Below are positions 49,723 through 58,980 of a stretch of DNA of 64,000 nucleotides, piece by piece (the stretch's first letter is position 1; the number at the start of each line of letters is the position of its first letter). Where the stretch lies: assembly GCF_016863135.1 (NCBI RefSeq), contig NZ_BOOH01000057.1, forward strand, positions 1-64,000. Reading direction: 5' to 3'. The notes under the pieces are model-generated. The model saw only the letters and a program-made list of their open reading frames with translations. It was not told the DNA's origin and searched no databases. Source of the DNA: Planobispora longispora. GTDB lineage: Bacteria; Actinomycetota; Actinomycetes; Streptosporangiales; Streptosporangiaceae. Position numbers and translations under genes: made by a program.

Positions 49723-51204
49723 CTAGCGCCTGATCGGGCGGCCGGGGAACGCGCCGAGGACCGGCTCGCCGTCCCTGACCACGTGCTCGCCGCCGACCAG
49801 GACGTGGACGTAGCCGGTCGAGGGCCGGGTGCTGGCGGCGTAGGTCGCCTGGTCGCTGACCGCGTCCGGGTCGAAGACCACCAGATCCGCGTCGCAGCCC
49901 GGCCGGACACGGCCCTTGCGGCGCATCGCGGGCACCGCGTCCTGGAGCACCAGCGCGGGGGCCAGGCTGCACCGCCGTACGGCCTCCAGCAGGGTCAGCG
50001 CCCCGGTCTCCCGCACGTACCGGCGCAGGACCTTGGAGAAGGCGCCCGCCGTGCGCGGGTGGGTGACGACCCCGGGCGGCAGCGGCCAGGCCGTCTCGTC
50101 GGGGCGTCCGCCCGTCCAGGTCAACGGCATCGCGTCGGATCCGACGACCGTCTCCGGGGCCAGCAGCGCCCGGTCGACGAAGGCCATGTCGCCGGGGTCG
50201 TCCTCGTCGAAGAAGTGCACGATCGCCAGTCCGCCGGGGTCGGCGGCCCGCAGCTCGCGCAGGCGCGCGGCGTCCGCCACCCGCTCCCCGGTCGGCGCGT
50301 AGACGATCGAGCGGGGCTCCAGCCCCCGGGCGGGCAGCCGTTCGGGGGCGAGGAAGGAGGCGCCGATGCCGGTCATTCCCGCGCCGTACGGGTAGGCCTC
50401 GGTCGAGACCCGGGCGCCCTCGGCGCGGACCGCGTCCACGAGCCCGAGCACCCGGTCCAGCCGGCGCAGGGACGTGCTGTTGACGTGGCAGTAGTGCATG
50501 TGGGCGCCGGTGGCGGAGGCGGCCCGGACCAGCTCCTCGGCCCCGTCGATCGGGATGTCCGGCGTCTGCTCGACGAGGTCGCGGGCGTGGGTGTAGACCG
50601 GGACCCCGGCCTCCGCGGCCATCGCGGCCACGGCGAGATACTCCTCGGGCGCGACGCGCGGGGCGTAGCCGGCCAGCACGCCGATGCCGAGCGCGCCGTC
50701 CGCGAGCTCCCGCCGGAGGAGGTCGAACAGCGCGCCGAGCTCGCGCGCGGACGCCTCGCGCTGCCAGGCCGGGTTTCCCAGGTTGCGCAGCGCGACGGCG
50801 ATGCCGCCGCCGAGGGGGAGGCCGCCGACGGCCGTCATCCTGGTCTGGCCCCAGGAGGCGGAGAAGCCGTAGTTGAGGGGACGGCCTTCGGCTGCGGCGA
50901 CTGCGTACGCCTCGGCGACCGGGGCGGCCCCGGCCTCCAGTTCCAGCGCCGTGGTCACGCCGTCGAGCGCCTGCAGGCGGTGGCCCGCGACGCCGCCCGC
51001 GTGACTGTGCAGGTCGATCCAGCCCGGAGCGAGCGCGAGCCCGCTCACGTCGGCGGTGCGCCGCCCCGTCAGCGGGCCGGTGCTCACCGCGGCGATGACG
51101 CCGCCCGTGACGCCGACGTTCGCGACCGCGTCCAGGCCCGTCTCCGGGTCGAGCACCCGGGCGCCGGCGAACACCAGATCGTGCGTCTGCGGGGTTTCCT
51201 CCAC
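49723..51204 (-). CDS. N-acyl-D-amino-acid deacylase (amidohydrolase)
   Basis: 493 aa. Amidohydrolase superfamily: PGWIDLHSHAG metal-binding start, GVTTALELEAG, HYCHVNST, YPYGAGMTGIGA, catalytic aspartate in GSDAMP, and the usual C-terminal KGRVRPGCDADLVVFDPD. Matches D-aminoacylases that free D-amino acids from N-acyl forms. It follows TspO by 4 nt on the same strand. It could feed the racemase operon near 59-62 kb, but that is inference. Confidence 0.87.
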   Translation of the reverse strand: MEETPQTHDLVFAGARVLDPETGLDAVANVGVTGGVIAAVSTGPLTGRRTADVSGLALAPGWIDLHSHAGGVAGHRLQALDGVTTALELEAGAAPVAEAYAVAAAEGRPLNYGFSASWGQTRMTAVGGLPLGGGIAVALRNLGNPAWQREASARELGALFDLLRRELADGALGIGVLAGYAPRVAPEEYLAVAAMAAEAGVPVYTHARDLVEQTPDIPIDGAEELVRAASATGAHMHYCHVNSTSLRRLDRVLGLVDAVRAEGARVSTEAYPYGAGMTGIGASFLAPERLPARGLEPRSIVYAPTGERVADAARLRELRAADPGGLAIVHFFDEDDPGDMAFVDRALLAPETVVGSDAMPLTWTGGRPDETAWPLPPGVVTHPRTAGAFSKVLRRYVRETGALTLLEAVRRCSLAPALVLQDAVPAMRRKGRVRPGCDADLVVFDPDAVSDQATYAASTRPSTGYVHVLVGGEHVVRDGEPVLGAFPGRPIRR

Positions 51205-51208
51205 GGGG

Positions 51209-51757
51209 TCAGCCGCCGGCGGGGTTGCGGCGGACGATCGCGGTGTTGAGGGCGGTGGCGAACAGCGTCCACGCGCCGTAGGGCAGCAGGATCGCCCCGG
51301 CGGTCCTGTCGGTGCGCCACGCCTGCCGGATCAGCGCCGCGTTCGAGGCGTTGAGCAGGAAGATCTCGCCGAGCGCCAGCCGGGGGGAGCGGGCCCCGAA
51401 GAAGGCCAGGCTCCATCCGGCGTTGAGGACGAGATTGGCCGCGAACCGGCCGGCGAACGCCGTGCGGGCGGCGCCCTCCCGGCGGTCCAGGGCGCGGGCC
51501 GCACCCACGGCGATCAGGCCGTACAGCGGGGTCCACACGAGGCCGAACACCGGGGAAGGCGGCTGCCAGGACGGCTTGCGCAGCCTCCGGTACCACAGGG
51601 AGGAGACGCTCCTGGTCGCCAGGCTCCCGGTGACGGCGGTCGCGGTCACGGCGAGCAGCGTCGTGGCGAGGGTCTTGGGGCGGGTCTTCCGGCGGGGATT
51701 CTCCGCGGTCTCCGTGCGGGCGTCCCCGTGGGGGACGGCCGGGGTCGTGGTCTCCAT
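51209..51757 (-). CDS. TspO/MBR-family membrane protein
   Basis: 182 aa, five predicted TM helices. WYRRLRKPSWQPPSPVFGLVW is the TspO signature, followed by NLVLNAGWSLAFFGARS and GAWTLFATALNTAI. These proteins bind porphyrins and help limit their toxicity. It has a longer hydrophilic N-terminus (~28 aa) than usual. Operonic with the deacylase. Confidence 0.9.
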   Translation of the reverse strand: METTTPAVPHGDARTETAENPRRKTRPKTLATTLLAVTATAVTGSLATRSVSSLWYRRLRKPSWQPPSPVFGLVWTPLYGLIAVGAARALDRREGAARTAFAGRFAANLVLNAGWSLAFFGARSPRLALGEIFLLNASNAALIRQAWRTDRTAGAILLPYGAWTLFATALNTAIVRRNPAGG

Positions 51758-51868
51758 GGCTCGCCCCTACCCCGGAAAACGGCGGGTTCCCTTCCTCCCC
51801 GTCCCAATGGATGATCGTTCTCATAGCCGGGTCCAAGGGGAGATCGGACCGGAGGAGAGGAGTCCCGC

Positions 51869-53218
51869 GTGGCCGGAACGACCGCTGGAAAGGGAACCGG
51901 AGCGGCTGACCCCGCCCGTTGGCAGGCCAGGCTCGCCGAGTTGATCACCGAGTTCGAGATCCCGGGTGCGAACCTCGCCTTCCTGCACGGGGGACAGGTC
52001 CACGAGTTCGCCGCCGGGGTGCTCAGCACCGCGACAGGGGTCGAGGCCACCACGGACTCGCTGTTCCAGATCGGGTCGATCACCAAGGTGTGGACCGCGA
52101 CCCAGATCATGCTCCTGGTGGAGCAGGGCAGGCTCACCCTGGACACTCTGGTGGCCGAGATCCTGCCGGAGTTCCGGGTCGCCGACGCCGAACTGACCCG
52201 GCAGGTCACGCTCCGGCACCTGCTGTCGCACACCTCCGGGATCGACGGCGACCTGTTCCTCGACACCGGCCGCGGCGACGACTGCGTGGAGAAGTACGTC
52301 GCGGCCTGCGCGGACCTCACCCGCAACCACCCGCTCGGCGTCACCCAGTCGTACGGCAACTCCGGGTTCGTCATCGCCGGCCGCGTCATCGAGCGCCTGA
52401 CCGGGAAGGTGTGGGACGCCGCGCTGCGCGAGCAGATCATCGAACCGCTCGGCCTGACCCACACCTGGACCCTGCCGGAGGACGTGATCCGCTTCCGCGC
52501 CGCCACCGGCCACTTCGACGGCGAGCCCACCTCGATGTGGGGGCTGATGCGCTCCGTCGGCCCGGCCGGGCTGATCTGCTCGAGCCCCGCCGACGTCGTC
52601 GCCTTCGCCCGCGCCCACCTCGGCACGGCGCTGCTCGCCGACCCGAAGGCGATGTGGGAGCCGCAGGTGGACGTCCCCAACCCGTACACCGTGGGCAGGC
52701 AGTGGGGGATCGGATGGATCCTGGACGAGTGGGGCGGCCGCCGGATCCTCTCCCACGGCGGCAACACCATCGGCCAGGCCGCCATGCTCTGGATGGTGCC
52801 GGACGCCGAGACCGTCGTGTGCGTGCTGGCCAACGGGGGGCACACCGCGGCCTTCCAGCAGGCCCTGGCCGCCGAGCTCTTCGCCGAGCTGCTCGGCCTG
52901 GAGGTCCCGGCGCCGCTGGGCCCGCCCGGCACGTCCGTCGAGGTGGACGTCGCGCGGTACGCCGGCGTCTACGAGCGCACCGGGAACCGGCTGACGCTGA
53001 CGGTCCGCGAGGGCCGGCTCCACCTGCACAGCGAGGCCACGGGGGCGCTCGCCGGGCTCCGCCCGCCGATGGAGTTCGAGCTCGTCCCGGTGGACGAGAC
53101 GACGTTCGTGGGCCGTCCCGAGGACGAGCCGAGCTGGATCCCGGTGGTCTTCTACGAGCTGGCCGACGGCTCACCGTACGTCCACTTCGGCGTCCGGGCC
53201 ACACCCAAGGTCGCATGA
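51869..53218 (+). CDS. Class C beta-lactamase-fold serine hydrolase
   Basis: 449 aa. S70-ITK73 nucleophile motif, Y162-G-N164 motif and late HGGN motif follow the class-C beta-lactamase/esterase order. A C-terminal lipocalin-like beta domain (~360-449; YAGVYERTGNRLTLTV) is appended. No signal peptide, so likely cytoplasmic and an esterase or peptidase rather than a lactamase. GTG start with GGAGGAGAGG upstream. Confidence 0.88.
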   Translation: MAGTTAGKGTGAADPARWQARLAELITEFEIPGANLAFLHGGQVHEFAAGVLSTATGVEATTDSLFQIGSITKVWTATQIMLLVEQGRLTLDTLVAEILPEFRVADAELTRQVTLRHLLSHTSGIDGDLFLDTGRGDDCVEKYVAACADLTRNHPLGVTQSYGNSGFVIAGRVIERLTGKVWDAALREQIIEPLGLTHTWTLPEDVIRFRAATGHFDGEPTSMWGLMRSVGPAGLICSSPADVVAFARAHLGTALLADPKAMWEPQVDVPNPYTVGRQWGIGWILDEWGGRRILSHGGNTIGQAAMLWMVPDAETVVCVLANGGHTAAFQQALAAELFAELLGLEVPAPLGPPGTSVEVDVARYAGVYERTGNRLTLTVREGRLHLHSEATGALAGLRPPMEFELVPVDETTFVGRPEDEPSWIPVVFYELADGSPYVHFGVRATPKVA

Positions 53219-53664
53219 TCGGCAGACCTCCGGCGCACCCCGGTCGGAGCGTGATCAGGCCGGGGTCAGCTTGACGGCGTCGCCGGGCCGGACCGCGAAC
53301 CGCCGCCCGGCCGCGAGGCGCCCCGTCCGCGCGAGCCGATCGAAGCCTGCTGACGCCGGATCTCCAGCAGGCGCTGAAGCGTCCGTCTGACCTGACGTCG
53401 AACCGTCACAGCCCTGTAGCGCGCCTGTCCGCTCTGTCGGATGAGGTCGTGGCAGCGCTGCCGCATCACCCGCACGTCCGCCACGAGCCGGCGGGCATGG
53501 GCGCTCGGGCCGTCGACGGAGTCGTCGCGTGTCTCCTCGCCCGCCCACGAGCGACCGTGCTGTTTCGACTCCTGACAGAGTTGTGATGGGCGGATCACGG
53601 CTGATTCGCCGATCGACCTCGGGTACAGCGCTCCCGGCCGGTGAAGGGACGTGCGGGCGGGGAT
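53219..53664. other. Intergenic stretch without a confident gene
   Basis: 446 nt. A minus-strand open frame (listed next) is the only hint of coding. The last ~60 nt before 53665 must carry the AraC-type gene promoter. Confidence 0.5.
53266..53484 (-). CDS. Possible small basic helical protein
   Basis: 72 aa from GTG 53484: Arg/Gln-rich, with MRQRCHDLIRQSGQARYRAV and VRRQVRRTLQRLLEIRRQQ that could form a coiled coil, then a Gly/Arg tail. The frame stays open further upstream without an ATG. No ribosome site and no family recognised. May be spurious. Confidence 0.2.
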   Translation of the reverse strand: MADVRVMRQRCHDLIRQSGQARYRAVTVRRQVRRTLQRLLEIRRQQASIGSRGRGASRPGGGSRSGPATPSS

Positions 53665-54519
53665 ATGCTCGCGGGCATGCGAGCGGACACCGTGCCGACG
53701 ACCCGGGGCCACGGCGCCTGGGAGGTGGCGGTCCCCGCCGGGGGGCGCGCGATCCCGGGCGTCACGATGGCCGGCTTCCGCGATCGCTCCGGCGGGACGT
53801 TCGAGGAGCGCGTTCCCCCGGGTCCGGCGATCGCGATCGTGATCGACTGCGCCCCGGGCAGCCTCGAACCCCTCGGGAGCGGCGCCATCGAGGGCGGCAT
53901 CGTCTCCGGCATCTCCCCGGCGGCCACCCGGATGGCCGGGCGCGCCGTCGACTGCGTCGAACTGCAGGTGGATCCGCTGGCGGCGCCGGGTCTTCTCGGC
54001 GTGCCGCCGGCGGAGCTCAACGGCGCGCCGCTGGACCTGGCCGAGGTCTGGGGACGCGACGCCGGCCGGCTGCGCGCGCGGCTGATCGAGGCGCGGTCCT
54101 GGGACGACCGGTTCGCGCTGGTCCGCGAGGCGTTCACCCGGCACCGCCGTTCCTCGTTCCGCATCGACCCCGAGGTGGCCGACGCGTGGCGGCGGATCGT
54201 GGCCGGCCACGGGCGGGTGCCCATCGGCGATCTGCCCGGCCGGTACGGCTGGAGCCGCACGACGTTCTGGAACCGGTTCAAGTCGCAGATCGGCGTCACG
54301 CCGAAGCGGGCGGCGACGATCGTCAGGTTCGACCGGGCGCTCCGGCGGCTCGGCACGGCCGCCAGCGTCGCCGAGGTCGCCGCGGAGATCGGCTATTCCG
54401 ACCAGTCCCACCTCCACCGCGAGGTGCTCAAGTTCACCGGCCGGACCCCGGGCGCGATCGCCTCCGACCCGCTGTGGACGGTCGACAGCATGGCCTGGAC
54501 GCCCGCGCGCACCGCCTGA
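53665..54519 (+). CDS. AraC-family transcriptional regulator
   Basis: 284 aa. The C-terminal ~100 residues are a double helix-turn-helix: IGDLPGRYGWSRTTFWNRFKSQ and SVAEVAAEIGYSDQSHLHREVLKFTGRTP. The N-terminal half is an unassigned beta-rich sensing domain. It precedes a DrrAB-like exporter by 45 nt in the same direction and probably controls it. ATG 53665 follows GGCGGGG; ATG 53677 is an alternative. Confidence 0.88.
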   Translation: MLAGMRADTVPTTRGHGAWEVAVPAGGRAIPGVTMAGFRDRSGGTFEERVPPGPAIAIVIDCAPGSLEPLGSGAIEGGIVSGISPAATRMAGRAVDCVELQVDPLAAPGLLGVPPAELNGAPLDLAEVWGRDAGRLRARLIEARSWDDRFALVREAFTRHRRSSFRIDPEVADAWRRIVAGHGRVPIGDLPGRYGWSRTTFWNRFKSQIGVTPKRAATIVRFDRALRRLGTAASVAEVAAEIGYSDQSHLHREVLKFTGRTPGAIASDPLWTVDSMAWTPARTA

Positions 54520-54564
54520 ACATTCGTCCAAGACGGCGGCTCCGGTCTCGGACACGCTGCCCTC

Positions 54565-55599
54565 ATGACATCGCTGACCGAAAGACCGGCGCACCGGCCG
54601 GGGCGCACCCCGCCGGGCACGGGCCACGAGATATGGGCGATCGAAACCCGCGGCCTGGTCAAGGCGTTCGGCGCCGACCGGGCGGTCGACGGCGTCGATC
54701 TCACGGTGCCCGCGGGATGCGTCTATTCCGTGCTCGGGCCCAACGGGGCGGGGAAGACGACCCTGATCCGGATGATCGCCACGCTGATCCGTCCCGACGG
54801 CGGCACCGCCCGCGTGCTGGGCCACGACGTCGTCGCCGAGGCGGCCCGGGTCAGGGCGCGTCTCGCGCTGACCGGGCAGTTCGCCTCCCTCGACGAGGAC
54901 CTGACGGGGTTGGAGAACCTCACCCTGCTCGCCCGCCTGCGCGGACACCGGGGCAGGGCGGCCGGGAAGCGCGCCGCCGACCTGCTGGAGGCCTTCGACC
55001 TGACCGCGGCCGCCAGGCGGGAGGTGAAGACCTACTCCGGCGGCATGCGGCGCCGGCTCGACATCGCCGGCTCCCTCGTCGTCCGTCCCGACCTGCTGAT
55101 GCTCGACGAGCCGACGACCGGCCTGGATCCGCGCAGCCGGGGCCAGGTGTGGGAGAGCGTGCGAGCGCTCGTCGGCGCCGGCACGACCGTTCTGCTGACC
55201 ACCCAGTACCTCGAGGAGGCCGACCAGCTCGCCGACCGCATCGCCGTCGTCAATCACGGCCGCGTCATCGCCGAGGGCACGAGCGGCCGGCTCAAGGCCC
55301 TGGTCGGTGCGAGCGCGCTGCGCGTGCGGGTCGCCGATCGCGCCGACCGCCCGGAGGTCGCCCGGCTCCTGGCGGCGATGCTCGGCGCCGTCCCCGTCCT
55401 GGAGCCGGATCCCGTCGCGCTCTCCCTGCGGGTGGACGAGCTGGCCGCGGTCGCGGGCGCGCTCGCGGCCGTCACCGAACGCGGGCTCGGCATCGGCGAG
55501 TACGCGCTGGCCCAGCCGAGTCTCGACGAGGTGTTCCTGGCCCTGACCGGGAAACCGGCCGACGGCCCCGCGCCGGGCCGCGAGGAGGTGCCGGCGTGA
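54565..55599 (+). CDS. DrrA-like ABC transporter ATPase
   Basis: 344 aa. Walker [10 protein letters not shown] at 58-66, Q-loop TGQFAS, signature [12 protein letters not shown], Walker [15 protein letters not shown]-loop in TTQYLEEAD. The C-terminal ~90 residues are the DrrA-type extension. Powers export of a drug or lipid with the coupled permease. Stop overlaps the permease start (GTGA). Confidence 0.93.
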   Translation: MTSLTERPAHRPGRTPPGTGHEIWAIETRGLVKAFGADRAVDGVDLTVPAGCVYSVLGPNGAGKTTLIRMIATLIRPDGGTARVLGHDVVAEAARVRARLALTGQFASLDEDLTGLENLTLLARLRGHRGRAAGKRAADLLEAFDLTAAARREVKTYSGGMRRRLDIAGSLVVRPDLLMLDEPTTGLDPRSRGQVWESVRALVGAGTTVLLTTQYLEEADQLADRIAVVNHGRVIAEGTSGRLKALVGASALRVRVADRADRPEVARLLAAMLGAVPVLEPDPVALSLRVDELAAVAGALAAVTERGLGIGEYALAQPSLDEVFLALTGKPADGPAPGREEVPA

Positions 55600-56444
55600 G
55601 CGTCCACCAGGCCGCCGAAGGTCCGGCGTTCGAGCTCGACCCCAGACTGATCTCCGCCGTCGCCGGCGCGCCGCCGCCGGCGACGGGCGCGGGCGCGCTC
55701 CGCGCGACGCTGACCTTCGCGTGGCGCGCCCTGCTGAAGATCAGGCACGTCCCCGAGCAACTCCTCGACGCCACGCTGTTCCCGATCATGTTCACGCTGA
55801 TGTTCACGTACGTGTTCGGCGGGGCCATGATCGGATCGCCGGAGGCGTATCTGCGCTACGCGCTGCCGGGGATCCTCGCCCAGACGGTCGTCTTCATGAC
55901 GATGTACACAGCCGTGACCCTCAACACCGACATCGAGCGGGGCTCCTTCGACCGTTTCCGCTCGCAGCCGATCTGGCGTCCGGCGCCGCTCGCCGGCGCG
56001 CTGCTGGGCGACACGTTGCGCTACGGCCTCGCCTCCGCGCTCGTGCTCGGCATCGCGACGCTGATCGGATACCGGGCGCCGGGAGGCCCCGGGGGCGTCG
56101 CCGGGGCCGTCGCGCTGCTGCTGGTCTTCTGCTCCGCGCTGAGCTGGCTCTGGCTGATCATCGGTCTCACCGCGCGGACCCCGGCCGCCGTCATGGGGGT
56201 GTCCACCATGATCCTCTTCCCGCTGACCTTCGTGAGCCCGGCGTTCGCGCCGCCGGAGACCATGCCGGCCCTGGTGCGGGAGTTCGTGGCGGTCAACCCG
56301 GTGACGCTTCTCGTCGAGGCGGCGCGCGGTCTCCTCGACGGCGTGCCCGACGCCGGGGACGTCGCGCTCGTCCTCGCGCTCTCAGGGGGCATGACGCTCG
56401 TGTTCGCCCCGATCGCGCTCCGGCTCTACAACCGCAGGGCCTGA
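55596..56444 (+). CDS. DrrB-like ABC-2 permease
   Basis: 282 aa, six TM segments ([22 protein letters not shown]-type helix, [58 protein letters not shown]). ABC2_membrane signature [18 protein letters not shown] start after GAGGAGG. Forms the exporter with the preceding ATPase. 3' end overlaps the convergent hydrolase by 63 nt. Confidence 0.9.
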   Translation: MSVHQAAEGPAFELDPRLISAVAGAPPPATGAGALRATLTFAWRALLKIRHVPEQLLDATLFPIMFTLMFTYVFGGAMIGSPEAYLRYALPGILAQTVVFMTMYTAVTLNTDIERGSFDRFRSQPIWRPAPLAGALLGDTLRYGLASALVLGIATLIGYRAPGGPGGVAGAVALLLVFCSALSWLWLIIGLTARTPAAVMGVSTMILFPLTFVSPAFAPPETMPALVREFVAVNPVTLLVEAARGLLDGVPDAGDVALVLALSGGMTLVFAPIALRLYNRRA

Positions 56445-57236
56445 GCGGTCCCGGGGGGCCGCGGCGGCCGCCACGACCCGGGCCACCCGGCCGGGGGAGC
56501 GCATGTGGCCGCCGTGGCCCTCCCGGGGGAGGGTCACCCGCTCGGCCGCCGGCAGCACCCGGGCCAGCGCGTCGAGCCGTTCGCCCAGGTGCGCGGGGCT
56601 GGTCTCCCCGCCCAGCAGCACGGTGGGGATCCCGACGGCCCGGTAGGCGTCCAGGCGTTCGCCCAGCTGGTCGATGGCCTGCAGGTCGTCGATCTGGCGG
56701 GGCACGAAGGCCCGCAGCTCCGGATGGACGCAGGTGACCGCTCCGACGAGCCACGCCTGCCAGGGCGGCAGCCGCACGACGTCCCGGATGAAGATCTCCA
56801 GTGCCTTGCCCCGGCGCCCGCGCGCCAGAGCGGCCCTGGCCGCCGCGGTCGCCGCGCCGCCCAGGGACGATCCCACCACGACGGGCGGCTCGTAGAGGAC
56901 CAGCCCGGTGAAGGCCCCGGGCAGGGCGAGCGCGGCCTCGAGGGCGACCACGCCGCCGGAGGAGTGTCCGACGAGCAGCACCGGCCCGCCGCCGAGGGCG
57001 GCCACGACGGTCCGCACGTCCTCGACCTCCTGGGCGATCGTGCTCGACGGCGTCAGGTCCAGCCGGTACTGACGGCGGTGGATGCGCACGACCCGCAGCC
57101 GGGGCGTGAGCCGTCCGGCGACCTTCCTCCACTGCGAGCCGTCGTCGAGCCCTCCGTGCAGCACCACGACGGCCGGCCCTTGGCCCTCGTCCGCCGCCCG
57201 GACCTGCACGCCGTCCGCGGACGTTGCGACGATCAT
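56382..57236 (-). CDS. Alpha/beta hydrolase
   Basis: 284 aa. VVVLHGGLDDGSQW oxyanion region, nucleophile S92 in GHSSGG, catalytic histidine in REGHGGHMRSP. Single-domain cytoplasmic hydrolase, substrate unknown. Divergent from the TetR gene with a shared operator, so it is the probable target of that repressor. The last ~20 residues overlap the permease 3' end. Confidence 0.85.
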   Translation of the reverse strand: MIVATSADGVQVRAADEGQGPAVVVLHGGLDDGSQWRKVAGRLTPRLRVVRIHRRQYRLDLTPSSTIAQEVEDVRTVVAALGGGPVLLVGHSSGGVVALEAALALPGAFTGLVLYEPPVVVGSSLGGAATAAARAALARGRRGKALEIFIRDVVRLPPWQAWLVGAVTCVHPELRAFVPRQIDDLQAIDQLGERLDAYRAVGIPTVLLGGETSPAHLGERLDALARVLPAAERVTLPREGHGGHMRSPGRVARVVAAAAAPRDRSGPAVVEPERDRGEHERHAP

Positions 57237-57244
57237 GCTTCCTC

Positions 57245-57279
57245 CTTAGCAGTGCTAAATGGAATTTATCACTGCTAAG
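57245..57279. promoter_or_regulatory. TetR-type operator, near-perfect inverted repeat
   Basis: CTTAGCAGTGCTAAAT (57245-57260) and ATTTATCACTGCTAAG (57264-57279) are inverted copies with one mismatch and a 3-nt centre. It fills the 54-nt gap between the divergent hydrolase and TetR genes, as expected of an autoregulated repressor site. Confidence 0.8.
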
Positions 57280-57290
57280 TTGGTGAGTCG

Positions 57291-57929
57291 ATGGGTGAGA
57301 ACAGGCGACCGGGGCTGACCCGGCAGATCATCGTCGACGCGGCGCTCCGCCTGCTGGACGAGGCCGGATTGGAAGGGCTGACGGTCCGACGCCTGGCCGC
57401 GGAACTGGGCGTGCAGTCACCCGCCCTGTACTGGCATTTCCGTACCAAGCAGGAGCTTTTGAACGGCATGGCGGGTGTCATCGTGCTGTCGGCAGGGATG
57501 GGCCCCCCGCGTGAAGGCGAATCCTGGCAGGACTGGCTGGACCGCCGGGCCCGCTCCTACCGGCGGGCGCTCCTGGCCCACCGCGACGGCGCCCGGCTCG
57601 TCGCCACCGCCACCGACCTGGGCCCCGAGGTGGTCAGGAGCCTCGACGCGGAGATGGCGGCGATGCTCACCCGCGGTTTCACGCCCGTGCTGGCGCTGCG
57701 CACGATCACCACGCTGAGCCACTACGTCCTCGGCTTCGTCCTGCAGGAACAGGCCGCGGCCCCGGCGGGCGGCTCCTCCCTCGGCCCGCTGATCTCGATC
57801 CTGGACGACGGCGCCGAGGCGCCGCTGGTCGCGGCGCTGGAACACGGCTCGTCCGAGCGCTGGGGCGCGAACTTCGACCATGGGATCCGGACCATCATCG
57901 CCGGCACCTCCCCGCCCGGCCCGCCCTGA
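57291..57929 (+). CDS. TetR-family repressor (TetR_C subtype)
   Basis: 212 aa. N-terminal HTH: IIVDAALRLLDEAGLEGLTVRRLAAELGVQSPALYWHFRTKQELL, the pattern of the classical TetR subgroup. C-terminal ligand domain with LSHYVLGFVLQEQAA. Probably represses itself and the divergent hydrolase through the operator at 57245-57279. Confidence 0.92.
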   Translation: MGENRRPGLTRQIIVDAALRLLDEAGLEGLTVRRLAAELGVQSPALYWHFRTKQELLNGMAGVIVLSAGMGPPREGESWQDWLDRRARSYRRALLAHRDGARLVATATDLGPEVVRSLDAEMAAMLTRGFTPVLALRTITTLSHYVLGFVLQEQAAAPAGGSSLGPLISILDDGAEAPLVAALEHGSSERWGANFDHGIRTIIAGTSPPGPP

Positions 57930-57981
57930 GCGTCCGGTCGCACGGTGGCCCGTAGACAAATGTTCTGGTACGTATGCGTTC

Positions 57982-58869
57982 ATGGATTTGCTGCGGACTC
58001 CCGACGAGCGCTTCGCCGATCTGCCCGACTTCCCCTACCCGCCGCGCTACGCCGACCTGCCCGGCGGCCCGCGCATGGCCTACGTCGACGAGGGCGAGGG
58101 TCCCGTCGTCCTGCTGCTGCACGGTGAGCCGTCGTGGTCGTTCCTGTACCGGCACGTCATCCGGGTGCTGGTGGACGGCGGCTGCCGCGCGGTGGCCCCC
58201 GACCTGATCGGCTTCGGCCGCTCCGACAAGCCGGCCGCGATCGCCGACCACACCTACGCCCGCCACATCGCCTGGACGGCGGCGTTCGTCGACGCTCTCG
58301 GCCTCAAGGACGTCACGCTCGTCGGCCAGGACTGGGGCGGCCTGATCGGCCTGCGCCTGGCCGTGGCCGACCCCGGCCGCTACGCGCGGATCGTGGCCGC
58401 CAACACCGGCCTGCCGACCGGAGACTTCCCGATGCCGGAGACCTGGCTGCGCTTCCGCCAGGCCGTGCGCGGCGCGGGCGCGCACTTCGACGTGCCGCGC
58501 GGCATCCAGGCGGGCTGCACGGGCACGCTGCCGCCCGAGGTGCTGGCCGCCTACGACGCGCCCTTCCCCGACGAGACCTACAAGGCGGGCCCGCGCGCCA
58601 TGCCGGGCCTGGTGCCCGCCGAACCGGACGACGTCGAGGCCCAGCCGAACCGCGACGCCTGGGAGGTCCTGCGCGCCTGGAACGGGCCCTTCCTGGTCGC
58701 CTTCAGCGACCGCGACCCGATCACCGGCCCCATGGCGGGGCTGTTCCGGAGCCTCGTCCCGGGCGCGCGGGGGATCGACCATCCGGTGCTGGAGGGCGCC
58801 GGGCACTTCCTGCAGGAGGACGCCGGCGAGCGCCTCGGCCGCGAGATCCTGCGCTTCGTCCGCGCCTGA
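57982..58869 (+). CDS. Haloalkane dehalogenase
   Basis: 295 aa, normal family length. HGEPSWSFLYRHVI, nucleophile D117 in VGQDWGG, GFGRSDKP, and catalytic histidine in GAGHFLQED. The aspartate nucleophile separates dehalogenases from serine hydrolases. ATG 57982 has no Shine-Dalgarno, so translation may be leaderless or use a short leader. Confidence 0.88.
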   Translation: MDLLRTPDERFADLPDFPYPPRYADLPGGPRMAYVDEGEGPVVLLLHGEPSWSFLYRHVIRVLVDGGCRAVAPDLIGFGRSDKPAAIADHTYARHIAWTAAFVDALGLKDVTLVGQDWGGLIGLRLAVADPGRYARIVAANTGLPTGDFPMPETWLRFRQAVRGAGAHFDVPRGIQAGCTGTLPPEVLAAYDAPFPDETYKAGPRAMPGLVPAEPDDVEAQPNRDAWEVLRAWNGPFLVAFSDRDPITGPMAGLFRSLVPGARGIDHPVLEGAGHFLQEDAGERLGREILRFVRA

Positions 58870-58980
58870 GGGCCGGGGGCGGGCGCACGGCGCGGTAGGC
58901 GGCGTAGACGTAGCGGTAGGCGAACTCGTCATGGGTGTCGTGGAGCCGGTCGGGCCGCGCGCCGACCTCGTCGCCGCGCG

